A DNA stretch of 64,000 bases from CAVQBP01 sp964448105 (GCA_964448105.1 CAYUVK010000007.1:19656-83655), one strand, 5' to 3'; counted from the stretch's first letter, positions 54,869 through 63,863 are shown. The notes: generated by a model not told the origin, from the letters alone. Numbers and translations: made by a program.

Positions 54869-56263
54869 ATGACAAAGAAATTAACACCTGAAGATTTCGA
54901 ATTAACAGTAAATCCAACCGGGGAATTAATAATAAATAATTTAATAGTCACAGATCTAGCTGATGAATTTGGAACTCCACTTTATGTACTAAATGAAAAA
55001 CGATTAAAAGAAACAGCTACTGATTTTCAGAAGGAAGCAGAAAAGAATTTTCCTGGGAAAATCACCGTTCATTATCCGTTTAAGTGCAATTCGATTCCTG
55101 CAGCTGTTCAGGTTTTAAAAAATTCCGGCTTGGCAGCAGAGGTTATGAGTGAATTTGAGCTACAATTAGCTTTAAAAATAGGATATAAGCCGAATGAAAT
55201 TATAGTTAATGGACCATGCAAAACTAACAGCTTTCTGTCGGAATGTATCCATCAGGAAGTTAAATTTCTAATAATTGATTCATTAGATGAGCTGCATTCG
55301 GTAATCAAAATAACAGAGGAGAAAAATCAACTAGTACAAATTCTTTTAAGAATAAATCCGAATTATATTCCAAAGGGAATGAATCAGGGAACAGCAACTG
55401 CGTCGAGAAAAGGAAGTCCTTTCGGATTAGATTTAATTGGTGGGGAAGTTCACAGAGCATTAAACATGATTAAGAATGCTCCTAAAATAAATTTCTGCGG
55501 CTATCATTTCCATATCGGGACAGGCATTAGAGATCCGAAAGATTATTCAAATACTTTAAAGAAAATAAAGCCGGTTATCGAATACACTATAAAGGAAGGA
55601 TTTAAAATAAAGATTATGGATATAGGCGGTGGTTTCGCTTCATTTACTACACGTGAGCTTACTTCAATTGAAATGCTGGTATACCAATCTTTAAATCGTT
55701 TTCCTAAAAATCTTGGACATAACAGGGAATATTCGTTTTCTGATTTTACAAAAGAAATATCACGGGCATTATTAAAAATATTTAAAAACTTTGAATTGCC
55801 TGAACTTATTTATGAACCTGGAAGATGCATAACAAGCTCTAACCAATTTCTTTTATTAAAAGTGCACCGCATAAAAGAACGAAGCGGAATAGGAAAATGG
55901 ATTATTACAGATGGCGGTTTGGGAACAATAACACTTCCTACTTTTTACGAATATCATGAAATCTTTCTCTGCAATAATGTAAAACGGCCTGTATCCGAAC
56001 ATGTAACAATTTCAGGTCCGTGCTGTTTTGCAGCAGATATTGTGTATAAAAACAAATTACTGCCAAAAGTTGAAAAGGGTGAAGTGTTAGCGTTGATGGA
56101 TACAGGAGCTTACTTCAATGGTTTGGAATCAAATTTTGGTTTCCCGCGTCCTGCTATTATCTCAGTTAGTAAAGGTCAAGCTCACTTGGTTCGTGAAAGA
56201 GAAAATTATAATGAAATGATTATGCGCGATAAAGTTCTTAACAATTTATTAGAGGAGAAATAA
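54869..56263 (+). CDS. fold-III PLP-dependent decarboxylase (LysA/ODC-like)
   Basis: 464 aa. Fold type III motifs: PLP lysine K72 in HYPFKCNSIP, GYHFHIGTG, DIGGGFASF, IYEPGRCI, GPCCFAADIV (cysteine and aspartate of the substrate side) and MDTGAYF. It is in the diaminopimelate/ornithine/arginine decarboxylase superfamily, but context does not support lysine synthesis: it heads an operon behind a Pho-box-like site with an aldolase-like protein (2 bp gap) and an ABC exporter. It probably decarboxylates an amino acid or an amino-acid-like headgroup. Exact substrate not assignable. Confidence 0.87.
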   Translation: MTKKLTPEDFELTVNPTGELIINNLIVTDLADEFGTPLYVLNEKRLKETATDFQKEAEKNFPGKITVHYPFKCNSIPAAVQVLKNSGLAAEVMSEFELQLALKIGYKPNEIIVNGPCKTNSFLSECIHQEVKFLIIDSLDELHSVIKITEEKNQLVQILLRINPNYIPKGMNQGTATASRKGSPFGLDLIGGEVHRALNMIKNAPKINFCGYHFHIGTGIRDPKDYSNTLKKIKPVIEYTIKEGFKIKIMDIGGGFASFTTRELTSIEMLVYQSLNRFPKNLGHNREYSFSDFTKEISRALLKIFKNFELPELIYEPGRCITSSNQFLLLKVHRIKERSGIGKWIITDGGLGTITLPTFYEYHEIFLCNNVKRPVSEHVTISGPCCFAADIVYKNKLLPKVEKGEVLALMDTGAYFNGLESNFGFPRPAIISVSKGQAHLVRERENYNEMIMRDKVLNNLLEEK

Positions 56264-56265
56264 AA

Positions 56266-57351
56266 ATGAAATTTGCAGTTTTAAAAAACGGTGACAATCC
56301 TTTTCGCGATAAATTTGCTGGAGAATTAGTTGATGTTTGCATCAAGCAAGGTCATGAAATTTCTTCGGATTTAGATGATGTAAATTTTGTTCTGAATTTA
56401 ACCAATCTTGAAAATCCCCGGTCATTCAGAAGAAAATCAAAATCGGTCTTTGTTATCTCTATTTTGTCTGGTGAAAACCAAAACGGCACAATGAAAGCAG
56501 CCTGTTATACAACCTTGATTAGAACATTGTCTAATCTTCTGATTTATGCTGTCTCAGACAATTCAAAAAAATTTGATGTATATTTTACAACACCTGAAGC
56601 AGGCTTTTATCACCTTCAATATAATCCATTTGAAGTATTCAAAAGAATTCTTCCGATTGCGAGCTCCCATTTTGCTACTGAAAATAATCTTGTTCCCGAT
56701 TTGCCTGAAAGGTATTGGAATGGTTCTCCTGTTGTTGATAGAATACAATTTTACGGAAAAGAATTGGATAAAATGGGAATTTTACCGACACCTTTTCCAC
56801 TCAGAGAAGTTCTAACTGAAAAAGATCTCAGGCATCTCTATAAAATATTTGGTATTACCGGTGCAAGCTATGGTAATTTAAGTACAAGAGAAAATATTCC
56901 GGAACTTGGAGAAACAACTTTCTGGATGACCGGGAGAGGAATTGACAAATCCAATATTTCTAAAGTTGGAAAAGATGTACTACTTGTAAAAGATTTTAAC
57001 TACGAATCTGGAACGGCCCAAATAAGCATGCCTCTTAATTTTGATCCAAAATCAAGAGTCTCTGTCGATGCTGTTGAGCACTCAAAAATATACAAAATGT
57101 TTTCGGGTATCGGTGCAATTGTTCATATTCATGCATGGATGGATGGAGTTTTATGTACTCATCAAAATCATCCCTGCGGTACAATTGAGCTTGCAGATGA
57201 AGTTGTTGAACTTATTAAAAGAACTGATAATCCTTCTCAAACAGCAGTTGGATTAAAAAATCATGGTCTTACAATAACCGGACATAGTTTAGAAGAGATT
57301 TTCAAAAGAATACGGGGTAATGTTAAAACTGAAGTCCCGATGTTTGCTTAA
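56266..57351 (+). CDS. protein with C-terminal class II aldolase/adducin-like domain
   Basis: 361 aa. The C-terminal part (about 180-355) has the class II aldolase pattern: TEKDLRHLYKIFGITGASYGNLSTR, WMTGRGIDK, the metal histidines H287 and H289 (VHIHAWMD) and H333 (LKNHGLT). The first 170 residues are not recognised and look alpha/beta. Family members cleave or isomerise phosphorylated sugars or act on thioether-pentulose compounds. It begins 2 bp after the decarboxylase, so the two may act in sequence on one substrate. Function unknown. Confidence 0.75.
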   Translation: MKFAVLKNGDNPFRDKFAGELVDVCIKQGHEISSDLDDVNFVLNLTNLENPRSFRRKSKSVFVISILSGENQNGTMKAACYTTLIRTLSNLLIYAVSDNSKKFDVYFTTPEAGFYHLQYNPFEVFKRILPIASSHFATENNLVPDLPERYWNGSPVVDRIQFYGKELDKMGILPTPFPLREVLTEKDLRHLYKIFGITGASYGNLSTRENIPELGETTFWMTGRGIDKSNISKVGKDVLLVKDFNYESGTAQISMPLNFDPKSRVSVDAVEHSKIYKMFSGIGAIVHIHAWMDGVLCTHQNHPCGTIELADEVVELIKRTDNPSQTAVGLKNHGLTITGHSLEEIFKRIRGNVKTEVPMFA

Positions 57352-57386
57352 TGTTCATAAAATTAATTTTTTTTTAAGAGTAAAAA

Positions 57387-58487
57387 ATGTATGCATTAAA
57401 AATATTGATAAGTCAAAAGCTTAGATTACTACTCACTGTCGGTGGAATTTCTTTGTGTATAATATTAATGCTCTTTCTTTTAGGCATTTATCGCGGTGTT
57501 GCAGATGGTTCGGTAGAGTACATCCAAAAAAACAAAGTTGATCTTTGGGTGTTACAAAAAAATTGTACTAATATTTTAAGAGGAACCTCGCTGTTATCTA
57601 CTCACCAGCAAATGATTCTTGAAGAAGATGCGAATGTTCAATTAGCGACACCTGTCTTGCTAATTCTTTCAACAATAAAATTCAATAATCAAACTGCTAC
57701 TACATTTTTAACCGGATATATTCCAAAAAATAAATACGGTGGACCGCCAGAACTGGTAGAGGGTCGTTCTGTTGAAACTGAAAATGAAATTGTTCTGGAC
57801 AAATCATTTGCAAAAAAATATAAAATAAAAGTTGGCAGCATGTTGACTATCCAGGATGAAAAAATGAAAGTGGTAGGCATAAGCAGCGGTACCAACGCTT
57901 TTGTTATTCAATATTCTTTTACAACACTTAGACAGGCTGCGGAAATTATCGGTTTCCCGGATATTGTATCCTGTTATTTAATTAAACTTAAAAAAGGAAG
58001 CAATATTAAAAAAGCTGCGGCAGAACTTCAACAAAAGCTGCCTGGAACAGCTATATATGATTACTCACAGTTCTTAAAAAATAATACTAAGGAAATGGAA
58101 TCAGGCTTCTTGCCGATATTATTTGCAGTAGCAGCTATTAGCGGTATTGTACTGACAGTAATATTAAGCCTCATTCTATCAATTAATATTCTTGAAAGAC
58201 AAAAAGATTTTGCAGTGATGAAAACTCTAGGTTCGCCTAAAGGTTTTCTTCCCAGGTTAATTGTTCAGCAGGCATTTTTAATAATACTTATGTCAATAAT
58301 ATCTGCTTTGATTTTCTTTTTCCCGATGGTAGAGCTTATAGAGAACATTTCGCCGGAAGTAAGCACAAAAACATCTATCTTCCAGATTTTATTTGTCATT
58401 TTAATTACGATTTTTATGGGGTTGTTAAGTTCGCTTATTGCACTTCAAAAATTAAGAAAAATTTATCCTCTGGAGGCTTTCAAATGA
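57387..58487 (+). CDS. ABC transporter permease, FtsX/DevC-like
   Basis: 366 aa: one N-terminal helix (about 15-38), a periplasmic MacB-type core (about 40-240, with LTGYIPKNKYGGPPELVEGR and VVGISSGT), then three helices (about 250-355) with the ERQKDFAVMKTLGSPKG loop of the FtsX fold. Four-helix permeases of the LolC/MacB/DevC group extrude lipids, lipoproteins or glycolipids rather than import. The ATPase gene overlaps its end by 4 bp. Its place behind a Pho-box-like site suggests export of a lipid or other product made by the two preceding enzymes. Confidence 0.87.
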   Translation: MYALKILISQKLRLLLTVGGISLCIILMLFLLGIYRGVADGSVEYIQKNKVDLWVLQKNCTNILRGTSLLSTHQQMILEEDANVQLATPVLLILSTIKFNNQTATTFLTGYIPKNKYGGPPELVEGRSVETENEIVLDKSFAKKYKIKVGSMLTIQDEKMKVVGISSGTNAFVIQYSFTTLRQAAEIIGFPDIVSCYLIKLKKGSNIKKAAAELQQKLPGTAIYDYSQFLKNNTKEMESGFLPILFAVAAISGIVLTVILSLILSINILERQKDFAVMKTLGSPKGFLPRLIVQQAFLIILMSIISALIFFFPMVELIENISPEVSTKTSIFQILFVILITIFMGLLSSLIALQKLRKIYPLEAFK

Positions 58488-59173
58488 TTGGTAATAATAG
58501 CAATGACCGGACAGTTGTATTAAATGATGTAACTAAAATTTATAAAAGCAACGAACATCAAACGGCAGGCGTTAAAAATATTAATCTTTCTATAAATAAA
58601 GGAGAGTTAGTGCTAATATTAGGTCCAAGCGGGAGTGGTAAAACAACACTTCTTACATTAATTGCCGGGCTGATAAAACCTTCTTCCGGAACGGTAATTG
58701 TCTTCGATAAAAATATCGAAGAATATTCTAAAAGAGATATTCAGAAACTTAGAGCTAGCAAAATCGGATTTGTTTTCCAGAACTTTCTTTTAATTGATTC
58801 ATTATCCGTTATTGAAAATGTTATGCTTGTTCAAAAATTTATAAAAAGCGATAGATCTTCTATTTATAACAAATCTTTAAATTTGCTGAGACAATTCGGA
58901 ATTGAATATCTGGCAAAGAAATCCCCTAAAAATTTAAGTCAGGGGGAAAAGCAAAGAGCAGCTTTAGCACGTGCAATAGCAAATGATGCGGAACTTATTT
59001 TAGCAGATGAACCGACCGCCAGTCTTGAATCGAAACAAGGTTTTGAAATTATAAATTTACTTCATCGATTTGCCAAACAGGAAAACCGCTGTGTGATTGT
59101 TGTCAGCCATGATTTAAGATTAAAAGAATTTGCCGATAGGATCATCTGGCTAGAAAATGGAATGATTTGTTAG
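58484..59173 (+). CDS. ABC transporter ATPase, LolD/MacB type
   Basis: 229 aa. Walker A GPSGSGKTT, Q-loop FVFQNFLLIDSLS, signature NLSQGEKQRAALARA, Walker B LILADEPTASLE and switch histidine in VVSHDLRL. It powers the FtsX-like permease, whose last codons overlap its ATG. Last gene of the decarboxylase-aldolase-ABC operon. Confidence 0.95.
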   Translation: MIGNNSNDRTVVLNDVTKIYKSNEHQTAGVKNINLSINKGELVLILGPSGSGKTTLLTLIAGLIKPSSGTVIVFDKNIEEYSKRDIQKLRASKIGFVFQNFLLIDSLSVIENVMLVQKFIKSDRSSIYNKSLNLLRQFGIEYLAKKSPKNLSQGEKQRAALARAIANDAELILADEPTASLESKQGFEIINLLHRFAKQENRCVIVVSHDLRLKEFADRIIWLENGMIC

Positions 59174-59476
59174 TCCTAATTTTTCTACTTATATAGTATA
59201 TATTTGCATCTAAGTCAATAACTATTTTTTAATATAATGTGGCTACTCTTTTCTGAAAACTGACGCCTGATTTCTGAACTCTGGCAAATGTATCTGAAAC
59301 AACCTTTCTATATACAATCATGTTTTCCTAGTCTTTAATTTAACCATGTTTCTGGTTTGTCAGTTTAAGTTTTGACAATTTTTTTACAAATGATTGAAAT
59401 AATCCTGACAAGTTCGAAACATGCGAATTCTAATTTTGAAGTGAATTTAAGATTCAAAATTAAAAACGGAGTAAAA
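59174..59476. other. intergenic region before the 5'-nucleotidase gene
   Basis: 303 bp. It carries the four-unit repeat array at 59373-59411. No convincing terminator for the ABC operon and no ORF was seen. A TTG at 59372 that extends the nucleotidase frame lies within the first repeat. Confidence 0.5.
59373..59411 (+). promoter_or_regulatory. Pho-box-like 11-bp repeats, site 4 (four units)
   Basis: TGACAA (59373), TTACAA (59384), TGAAAT (59395) and TGACAA (59406), all 11 bp apart. With site 5 it is one of the two four-unit arrays. It lies 65 bp before the nucleotidase ATG. Confidence 0.82.
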
Positions 59477-61369
59477 ATGAAAAGCCTTTTCACAAAAATT
59501 GTTTTCCTATTCTTAACTGCTTTTTTAGCAAGTAGCGTTGCCCAAGTCGATACTTTAACAATTCTGCATCTAAATGATACTCATTCTACTTTATCTTCAG
59601 TTGGTCCGAGAAATGAATCTTTACAAGGTACACAAGGGGGAATAGCAAGAGCTGCAACTGTAATCGGTATGACTAAAATGACAGATCCTAATGTATTGAC
59701 ACTTCACGCCGGCGATGTATTTACAGGTGATCTTTTCTTCAATCAATATTTCGGTGTCCCGGAATTTCAGCTTCTTAATTCGCTCGGGCTAGATGCGATG
59801 ACTGTAGGCAACCATGAGTTTGATTTAACTCCATCAACATTGCTCAGCTCTCTTCAAGCTTCATTTTCCCCCGGGAAAGGATTCCCGCTTCTGTCGGCTA
59901 ATTTAATCTTATTAGATACCGCTGTTCAAGGATTGAACAAATATATTTTTCCATACATCATTAAGCGGGTTGGAAATATTAGAATAGGAATATTCGGTTT
60001 AACTACTCCCGAAACAAATATAACTTCCCTTCCTTTACCGGCAGCTTTTATTGATACCAACATTGTTCAAATTGCATCGGCAATGGTCGATACATTAAAT
60101 AAGCAAAATTGCGATGTAATTATTTTTCTTTCTCATCTGGGATTAAATCTTGATGAAACGGTTGCAAGCTATGTACCAGGTATAAATGTAATTGTTGGCG
60201 GACATGACCATTATTTGCTTGAGGAGCCAATAACTGTTGTTAATTCTCTTGGAGATACAACATTGATTGTACAAGCCGGTTCAAATTATCTATATATTGG
60301 CAAACTTCAATTATTGGTGGAAGGAAAGAAAGTTAGTCTGTTGAAATACCAGGTTATTCCACTAGATGAGTCCATTCCTGAAGAGCCAACGGTTTTAGCT
60401 GAAGTAAATAATCTTATTGCCGGGATAGACAGTGTTTATGGTCCGTTATACACACAGCAAATTGCTACAGCAACTGCCTTCTTTAAAGAAGAAGCAGATT
60501 CGTTAACCTTCCCGGGGAATCACGATACCCCAATTGGAAATTTGGTTACAGATGCTTTCCGGGCTAAAACAGGGACAGATATAGCAATTGAAGCAGGCGG
60601 TTCAACTGCACAGCCGTTATATCCGGGTCCAATTGTAGCTGCAGATTTATTTAGAGTTGTGGGTTACGGGTTTAATGAAGTAAATGGATTAGGCTACAGA
60701 TTAGTAACTTTTAATATTCTTGGTTCGGATTTATGGACTGCACTTGAAGACGTATTAGCTCAAATAGAATTGAACGATGAGTTCTTACCGCAAGTTTCAG
60801 GCATGAAATATTTATACAATCCTAATAACAAACCGGGGAGTAGATTATTAAAAGTTACTATTGGAGATGAACCATTAAAGCTAGGTTCAGTTTATTCTAT
60901 TACTGGAAATGAATTCCTTGCAGCAATACTTACCGGTTATCTTAAAATCCCAGTCAGCAATCTTTACCTTTATAATGATTCCACTGAATTTCAGGTTTTA
61001 TCTGAATATGTAGCAGCAAAGCAAACTCTTACTCCTTTGGGCGAAGAAAGAATTAAAGCTGTCGATTCCACATATGTTGGAATTAAAGATGGAAATCAGA
61101 TTCCGCAAGATTATCGATTAATGCAGAACTATCCGAACCCTTTTAATCCAACTACTAATTTCGAATTTCAGATTGCGGATTTCGGATTGGTCACATTGAA
61201 GGTCTATAACATTTTGGGAAAAGAAGTTGCAACTATTGTGAATAAAGAACTACCTGCAGGTAATTATAAATATCAATGGAATGCGAGCGAGTTAGCAAGC
61301 GGCGTGTACTTTTACAGGTTACAGGCAGAAAATTTTGTTGATACAAAGAAATTAATTTTGATGAAGTGA
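59477..61369 (+). CDS. T9SS-exported 5'-nucleotidase (UshA-like)
   Basis: 630 aa from ATG 59477 (CGGAG site); longer in-frame starts run through the repeat array and are rejected. Signal peptide (about 1-22), metallophosphatase domain (LHLNDTHS, HAGDVFTGD, VGNHEFD, LSHLG, GGHDHY), then a C-terminal nucleotidase domain (about 315-535, GNHDTPIGNLVTDAFR). The last 90 residues are a type A T9SS sorting domain (NYPNPFNPTTNF...LASGVYFYRL...KKLILMK). It releases phosphate from nucleotides outside the cell, a classic phosphate-starvation function. The operon continues with genes at 61386 and 62966. Confidence 0.95.
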   Translation: MKSLFTKIVFLFLTAFLASSVAQVDTLTILHLNDTHSTLSSVGPRNESLQGTQGGIARAATVIGMTKMTDPNVLTLHAGDVFTGDLFFNQYFGVPEFQLLNSLGLDAMTVGNHEFDLTPSTLLSSLQASFSPGKGFPLLSANLILLDTAVQGLNKYIFPYIIKRVGNIRIGIFGLTTPETNITSLPLPAAFIDTNIVQIASAMVDTLNKQNCDVIIFLSHLGLNLDETVASYVPGINVIVGGHDHYLLEEPITVVNSLGDTTLIVQAGSNYLYIGKLQLLVEGKKVSLLKYQVIPLDESIPEEPTVLAEVNNLIAGIDSVYGPLYTQQIATATAFFKEEADSLTFPGNHDTPIGNLVTDAFRAKTGTDIAIEAGGSTAQPLYPGPIVAADLFRVVGYGFNEVNGLGYRLVTFNILGSDLWTALEDVLAQIELNDEFLPQVSGMKYLYNPNNKPGSRLLKVTIGDEPLKLGSVYSITGNEFLAAILTGYLKIPVSNLYLYNDSTEFQVLSEYVAAKQTLTPLGEERIKAVDSTYVGIKDGNQIPQDYRLMQNYPNPFNPTTNFEFQIADFGLVTLKVYNILGKEVATIVNKELPAGNYKYQWNASELASGVYFYRLQAENFVDTKKLILMK

Positions 61370-61385
61370 AAAAAGGAGGATGGTT

Positions 61386-62969
61386 ATGTTAATAAAATAT
61401 TTTCTTCTTTACATACTGCTTTTGATTTTGCTGTTAATATTCAACAAATGTTATCCTACTTATCAAGCAGCAAGGGTGAATGTGGATTCCTTAAAAACAG
61501 GAACCTATTCAGATATCCAGGCAAAATTATATAAGTCTGATAATACTATAATTCTTTTTCCAGATGGGTTTTCGGTCGATAACAAATTTATACGGGGCAA
61601 TGGAATTATTACTGATAACAATACTTATCAACAAAGATGGCAAGTAATAGATCTCCCGCTTGACAGTATAACTGCAATGACAACCTACGAAGAAACAACA
61701 AGCGGAGCCAGATACTTTGGATCTTTTCTTCTTGGTCTTACTGGACCACCGCTAACATTCCTTGGAATTTACTGTATTGCTTGTCCCAAGTGTTGCTTCG
61801 GATCCTGCCCGATAGTTTATGCATATAACGGGAAGGATTACAATCTTGAAGCTGAATTATTCTCCGAGTGCATTTCTAAGCAGCTTGAAAATAATGACAT
61901 CGATTTATTAAGAGAAAAAATTACCAGCGATACCCTAAAACTGAAAATAACAAATGAAGCTCTTGAAACTCATTATATAAACAAATTTGAAGTTGCTATT
62001 GCTGCACATCCAAAAGGAACAGAGCTTTATCCAACAATTGATAATAAGTTATTATTAGTTTCAGAAAAAGTGACTCCAATTACTGTAGTTGACAAAAGTG
62101 GGAATGATATTACAGATCTGTTAATAAATGATGATAATAAATTTTATAGAAGCGGCGTCAAGAAAATTTCTGAATTAAAGAAAGGACCGATATTTGATTG
62201 GGTAGATATAAAAATTCCGGCTTCTAAAAATTTACCGACAAAATTAGTTCTCAAATACCGCAATACATTATTAAGCACAACACTTTTATATAATGTTGTT
62301 CTTGGTTCACAAGGTGCAGCAGGATTGGACTGGACTAAAAAAATGAATGAAGATGCAGTCTATGCTTCTCAATTTAAAATGGTATATGATGAGTTTTCCG
62401 GCATCAAGATAAAAATATTTAACAATGGTTCCTGGGATAATTTAGGAGAATTTAAGGATGCAGGTCCGTTAAATTGGAAATATATCGCAGTAAATTTACC
62501 GGCATATAATTCCGATACTCTCCTTTTAAGATTAGAATTCATACCGGATAATTTTATGATTGATTATATTGCTATTGATACAACGGCATCTCCGCAAGAT
62601 ATAAAAACCAAAATCATTTATCCTTGTGAAATTACAGACGGTAGAGGAAATCTAAGAGATTCCCTTCTCGAGTACATAAAAAACGATGATTTAAATTATT
62701 TAAAGACTGAACCTGGCGACAGTTATTATCTTAACTATAATGTCCCTGGAAAAAATAATTGCGAAGAAACAGCACTGATTTATTCAAAAGGTTATTATAA
62801 CGAATGGATTCGTGGGAGTTGGATTAATAACAAAGATGCCCGGTATACTTTTAATCTTTATGATATACAAGGTACTCTCTCTTATCTTGCTGATAGCTGG
62901 ATTGAAAATAGTGAAATATTAGAAAGAGAATTTTTTCACAGTAGATTTTCTCTTAAGGAGGAGAAATGA
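61386..62969 (+). CDS. membrane-anchored protein with CPKCCFGSCP motif, unknown function
   Basis: 527 aa from ATG 61386, which is 6 bp from AAAGGAGG; an ATG at 61380 overlaps that site. An N-terminal helix (about 3-19) ends at FNKC, not a good lipobox. The central hydrophobic segment is followed by C130, C133, C136, C137 and C141 (CIACPKCCFGSC) and PIVYAYNGKDYNLEAELFSECISK. The pattern of a Cys-rich turn, then a YNG...LEAE strand, then LKITNEALETH recurs in a widespread uncharacterised family I recall from several phyla. Two beta-rich regions follow. The gene overlaps the next by 4 bp and is cotranscribed with the nucleotidase. Confidence 0.7.
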   Translation: MLIKYFLLYILLLILLLIFNKCYPTYQAARVNVDSLKTGTYSDIQAKLYKSDNTIILFPDGFSVDNKFIRGNGIITDNNTYQQRWQVIDLPLDSITAMTTYEETTSGARYFGSFLLGLTGPPLTFLGIYCIACPKCCFGSCPIVYAYNGKDYNLEAELFSECISKQLENNDIDLLREKITSDTLKLKITNEALETHYINKFEVAIAAHPKGTELYPTIDNKLLLVSEKVTPITVVDKSGNDITDLLINDDNKFYRSGVKKISELKKGPIFDWVDIKIPASKNLPTKLVLKYRNTLLSTTLLYNVVLGSQGAAGLDWTKKMNEDAVYASQFKMVYDEFSGIKIKIFNNGSWDNLGEFKDAGPLNWKYIAVNLPAYNSDTLLLRLEFIPDNFMIDYIAIDTTASPQDIKTKIIYPCEITDGRGNLRDSLLEYIKNDDLNYLKTEPGDSYYLNYNVPGKNNCEETALIYSKGYYNEWIRGSWINNKDARYTFNLYDIQGTLSYLADSWIENSEILEREFFHSRFSLKEEK

Positions 62970-63538
62970 AAAAATTATTTTTAACATTTTTAAGTTTTAT
63001 CTTACTCTTATTGCTTAGCAATTGTTCACCTGGGAAATATACAGTTTCTGCTAACGGAGATGAAGCAGATGTTGAACTGAAAAATGGGAAAGAATTTTCC
63101 GGTGAAATAGTTTCTATTTCTGACACATGCGTCTTCTTTGCTTCCTTACCCGCTGCTCAGAGAGAACTCTCGGTTTTATTCTATTCTCTTAAACAGGATA
63201 TTAAATCAATCAAAGTGCAAGGATATAATGGAAGCGGTTGGGAACCTTGGGTTTTACTTTTTCAAGTTTTGCCTGCGGGTTTATTAGCCGGTGCGGCTGC
63301 ATCTGTTAAGGGCCCAGACGCTGTTTCGGTAGGTTTAATTTCTGCCATTCCTGCATTAGTTACATCAATATTATTAGGTACTTCAGAAGGCGATACTCCT
63401 CAATGGAACGATGGACAGCCATTAGAAGAATTAGAATCGCTTAAAATATATTCCCGGTATCCCACAGCATTGAGTGAAGATGAATTAAATAGACTTCTTA
63501 AAAGATATAACCAGAAAGCAATTAGAAAATATTTATAA
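62966..63538 (+). CDS. lipoprotein with small beta module, unknown function
   Basis: 190 aa. Lipoprotein signal LLLLLSNC (C20). The mature start is a beta module (ADVELKNGKEFSGEIVSISDTCVFF, about 30-58) like the two in the protein at 47292. A glycine/alanine-rich hydrophobic segment (about 93-140, LPAGLLAGAAASVKG...LVTSILLGTSEG) may insert in a membrane. The C-terminal 45 residues are charged. ATGA overlap with the preceding gene shows translational coupling. Confidence 0.72.
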   Translation: MKKLFLTFLSFILLLLLSNCSPGKYTVSANGDEADVELKNGKEFSGEIVSISDTCVFFASLPAAQRELSVLFYSLKQDIKSIKVQGYNGSGWEPWVLLFQVLPAGLLAGAAASVKGPDAVSVGLISAIPALVTSILLGTSEGDTPQWNDGQPLEELESLKIYSRYPTALSEDELNRLLKRYNQKAIRKYL

Positions 63539-63863
63539 ATAACAAAATGAATTTTACAAAAATATTTTAATTGCTACATCTATTTCGGAATTATCTTGAC
63601 AATTCCAATTATCTGCTTAATATTTCAGGAAAAAAGTGAATGGGAGATATTTCCAATTTTTAATTATGATTCTTATGCGGGATTTAATTACGGTGGGAAG
63701 GAATCTATTTATTTAGTTAATAATAACAATCACCAGGTTAGAAGCTGTTTTACTTAATATTTACAATCCAATGAAAATTTTATGACAAAATCCTTTTATA
63801 AATCAAATAGATTTTAAGTAGCTGTAAAAATCATTTTCTATATTAAAAATATGGAGTAGTAAA
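63539..63863. other. intergenic region
   Basis: 325 bp after the nucleotidase operon. It contains the fifth 11-bp repeat array (63750-63788). The earlier part shows no hairpin terminator and no ORF above 30 codons with a ribosome binding site. Confidence 0.5.
63750..63788 (+). promoter_or_regulatory. Pho-box-like 11-bp repeats, site 5
   Basis: TTACTT (63750), TTACAA (63761), TGAAAA (63772) and TGACAA (63783), 11 bp apart. It precedes a small ORF at 63864 and whatever lies beyond the window. A TATAAA at about 63796 is a possible -10 element. Confidence 0.72.

Noticed and set aside
54869..56263. Calling this gene lysA (diaminopimelate decarboxylase)
   Set aside because: The fold-III motifs fit, but the operon and phased repeats argue for another substrate; residues that would fix diaminopimelate specificity cannot be confirmed by eye.
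59372..59476. TTG at 59372 as start of the nucleotidase
   Set aside because: It would put the operator array inside the coding region and bury the signal peptide 35 residues deep; ATG 59477 has a ribosome binding site and exposes the signal peptide.
63553..63602. TTACAA and TGACAA occurrences near 63554 and 63597
   Set aside because: They are 43 bp apart with an intermediate ACA out of phase, so not an 11-bp array.
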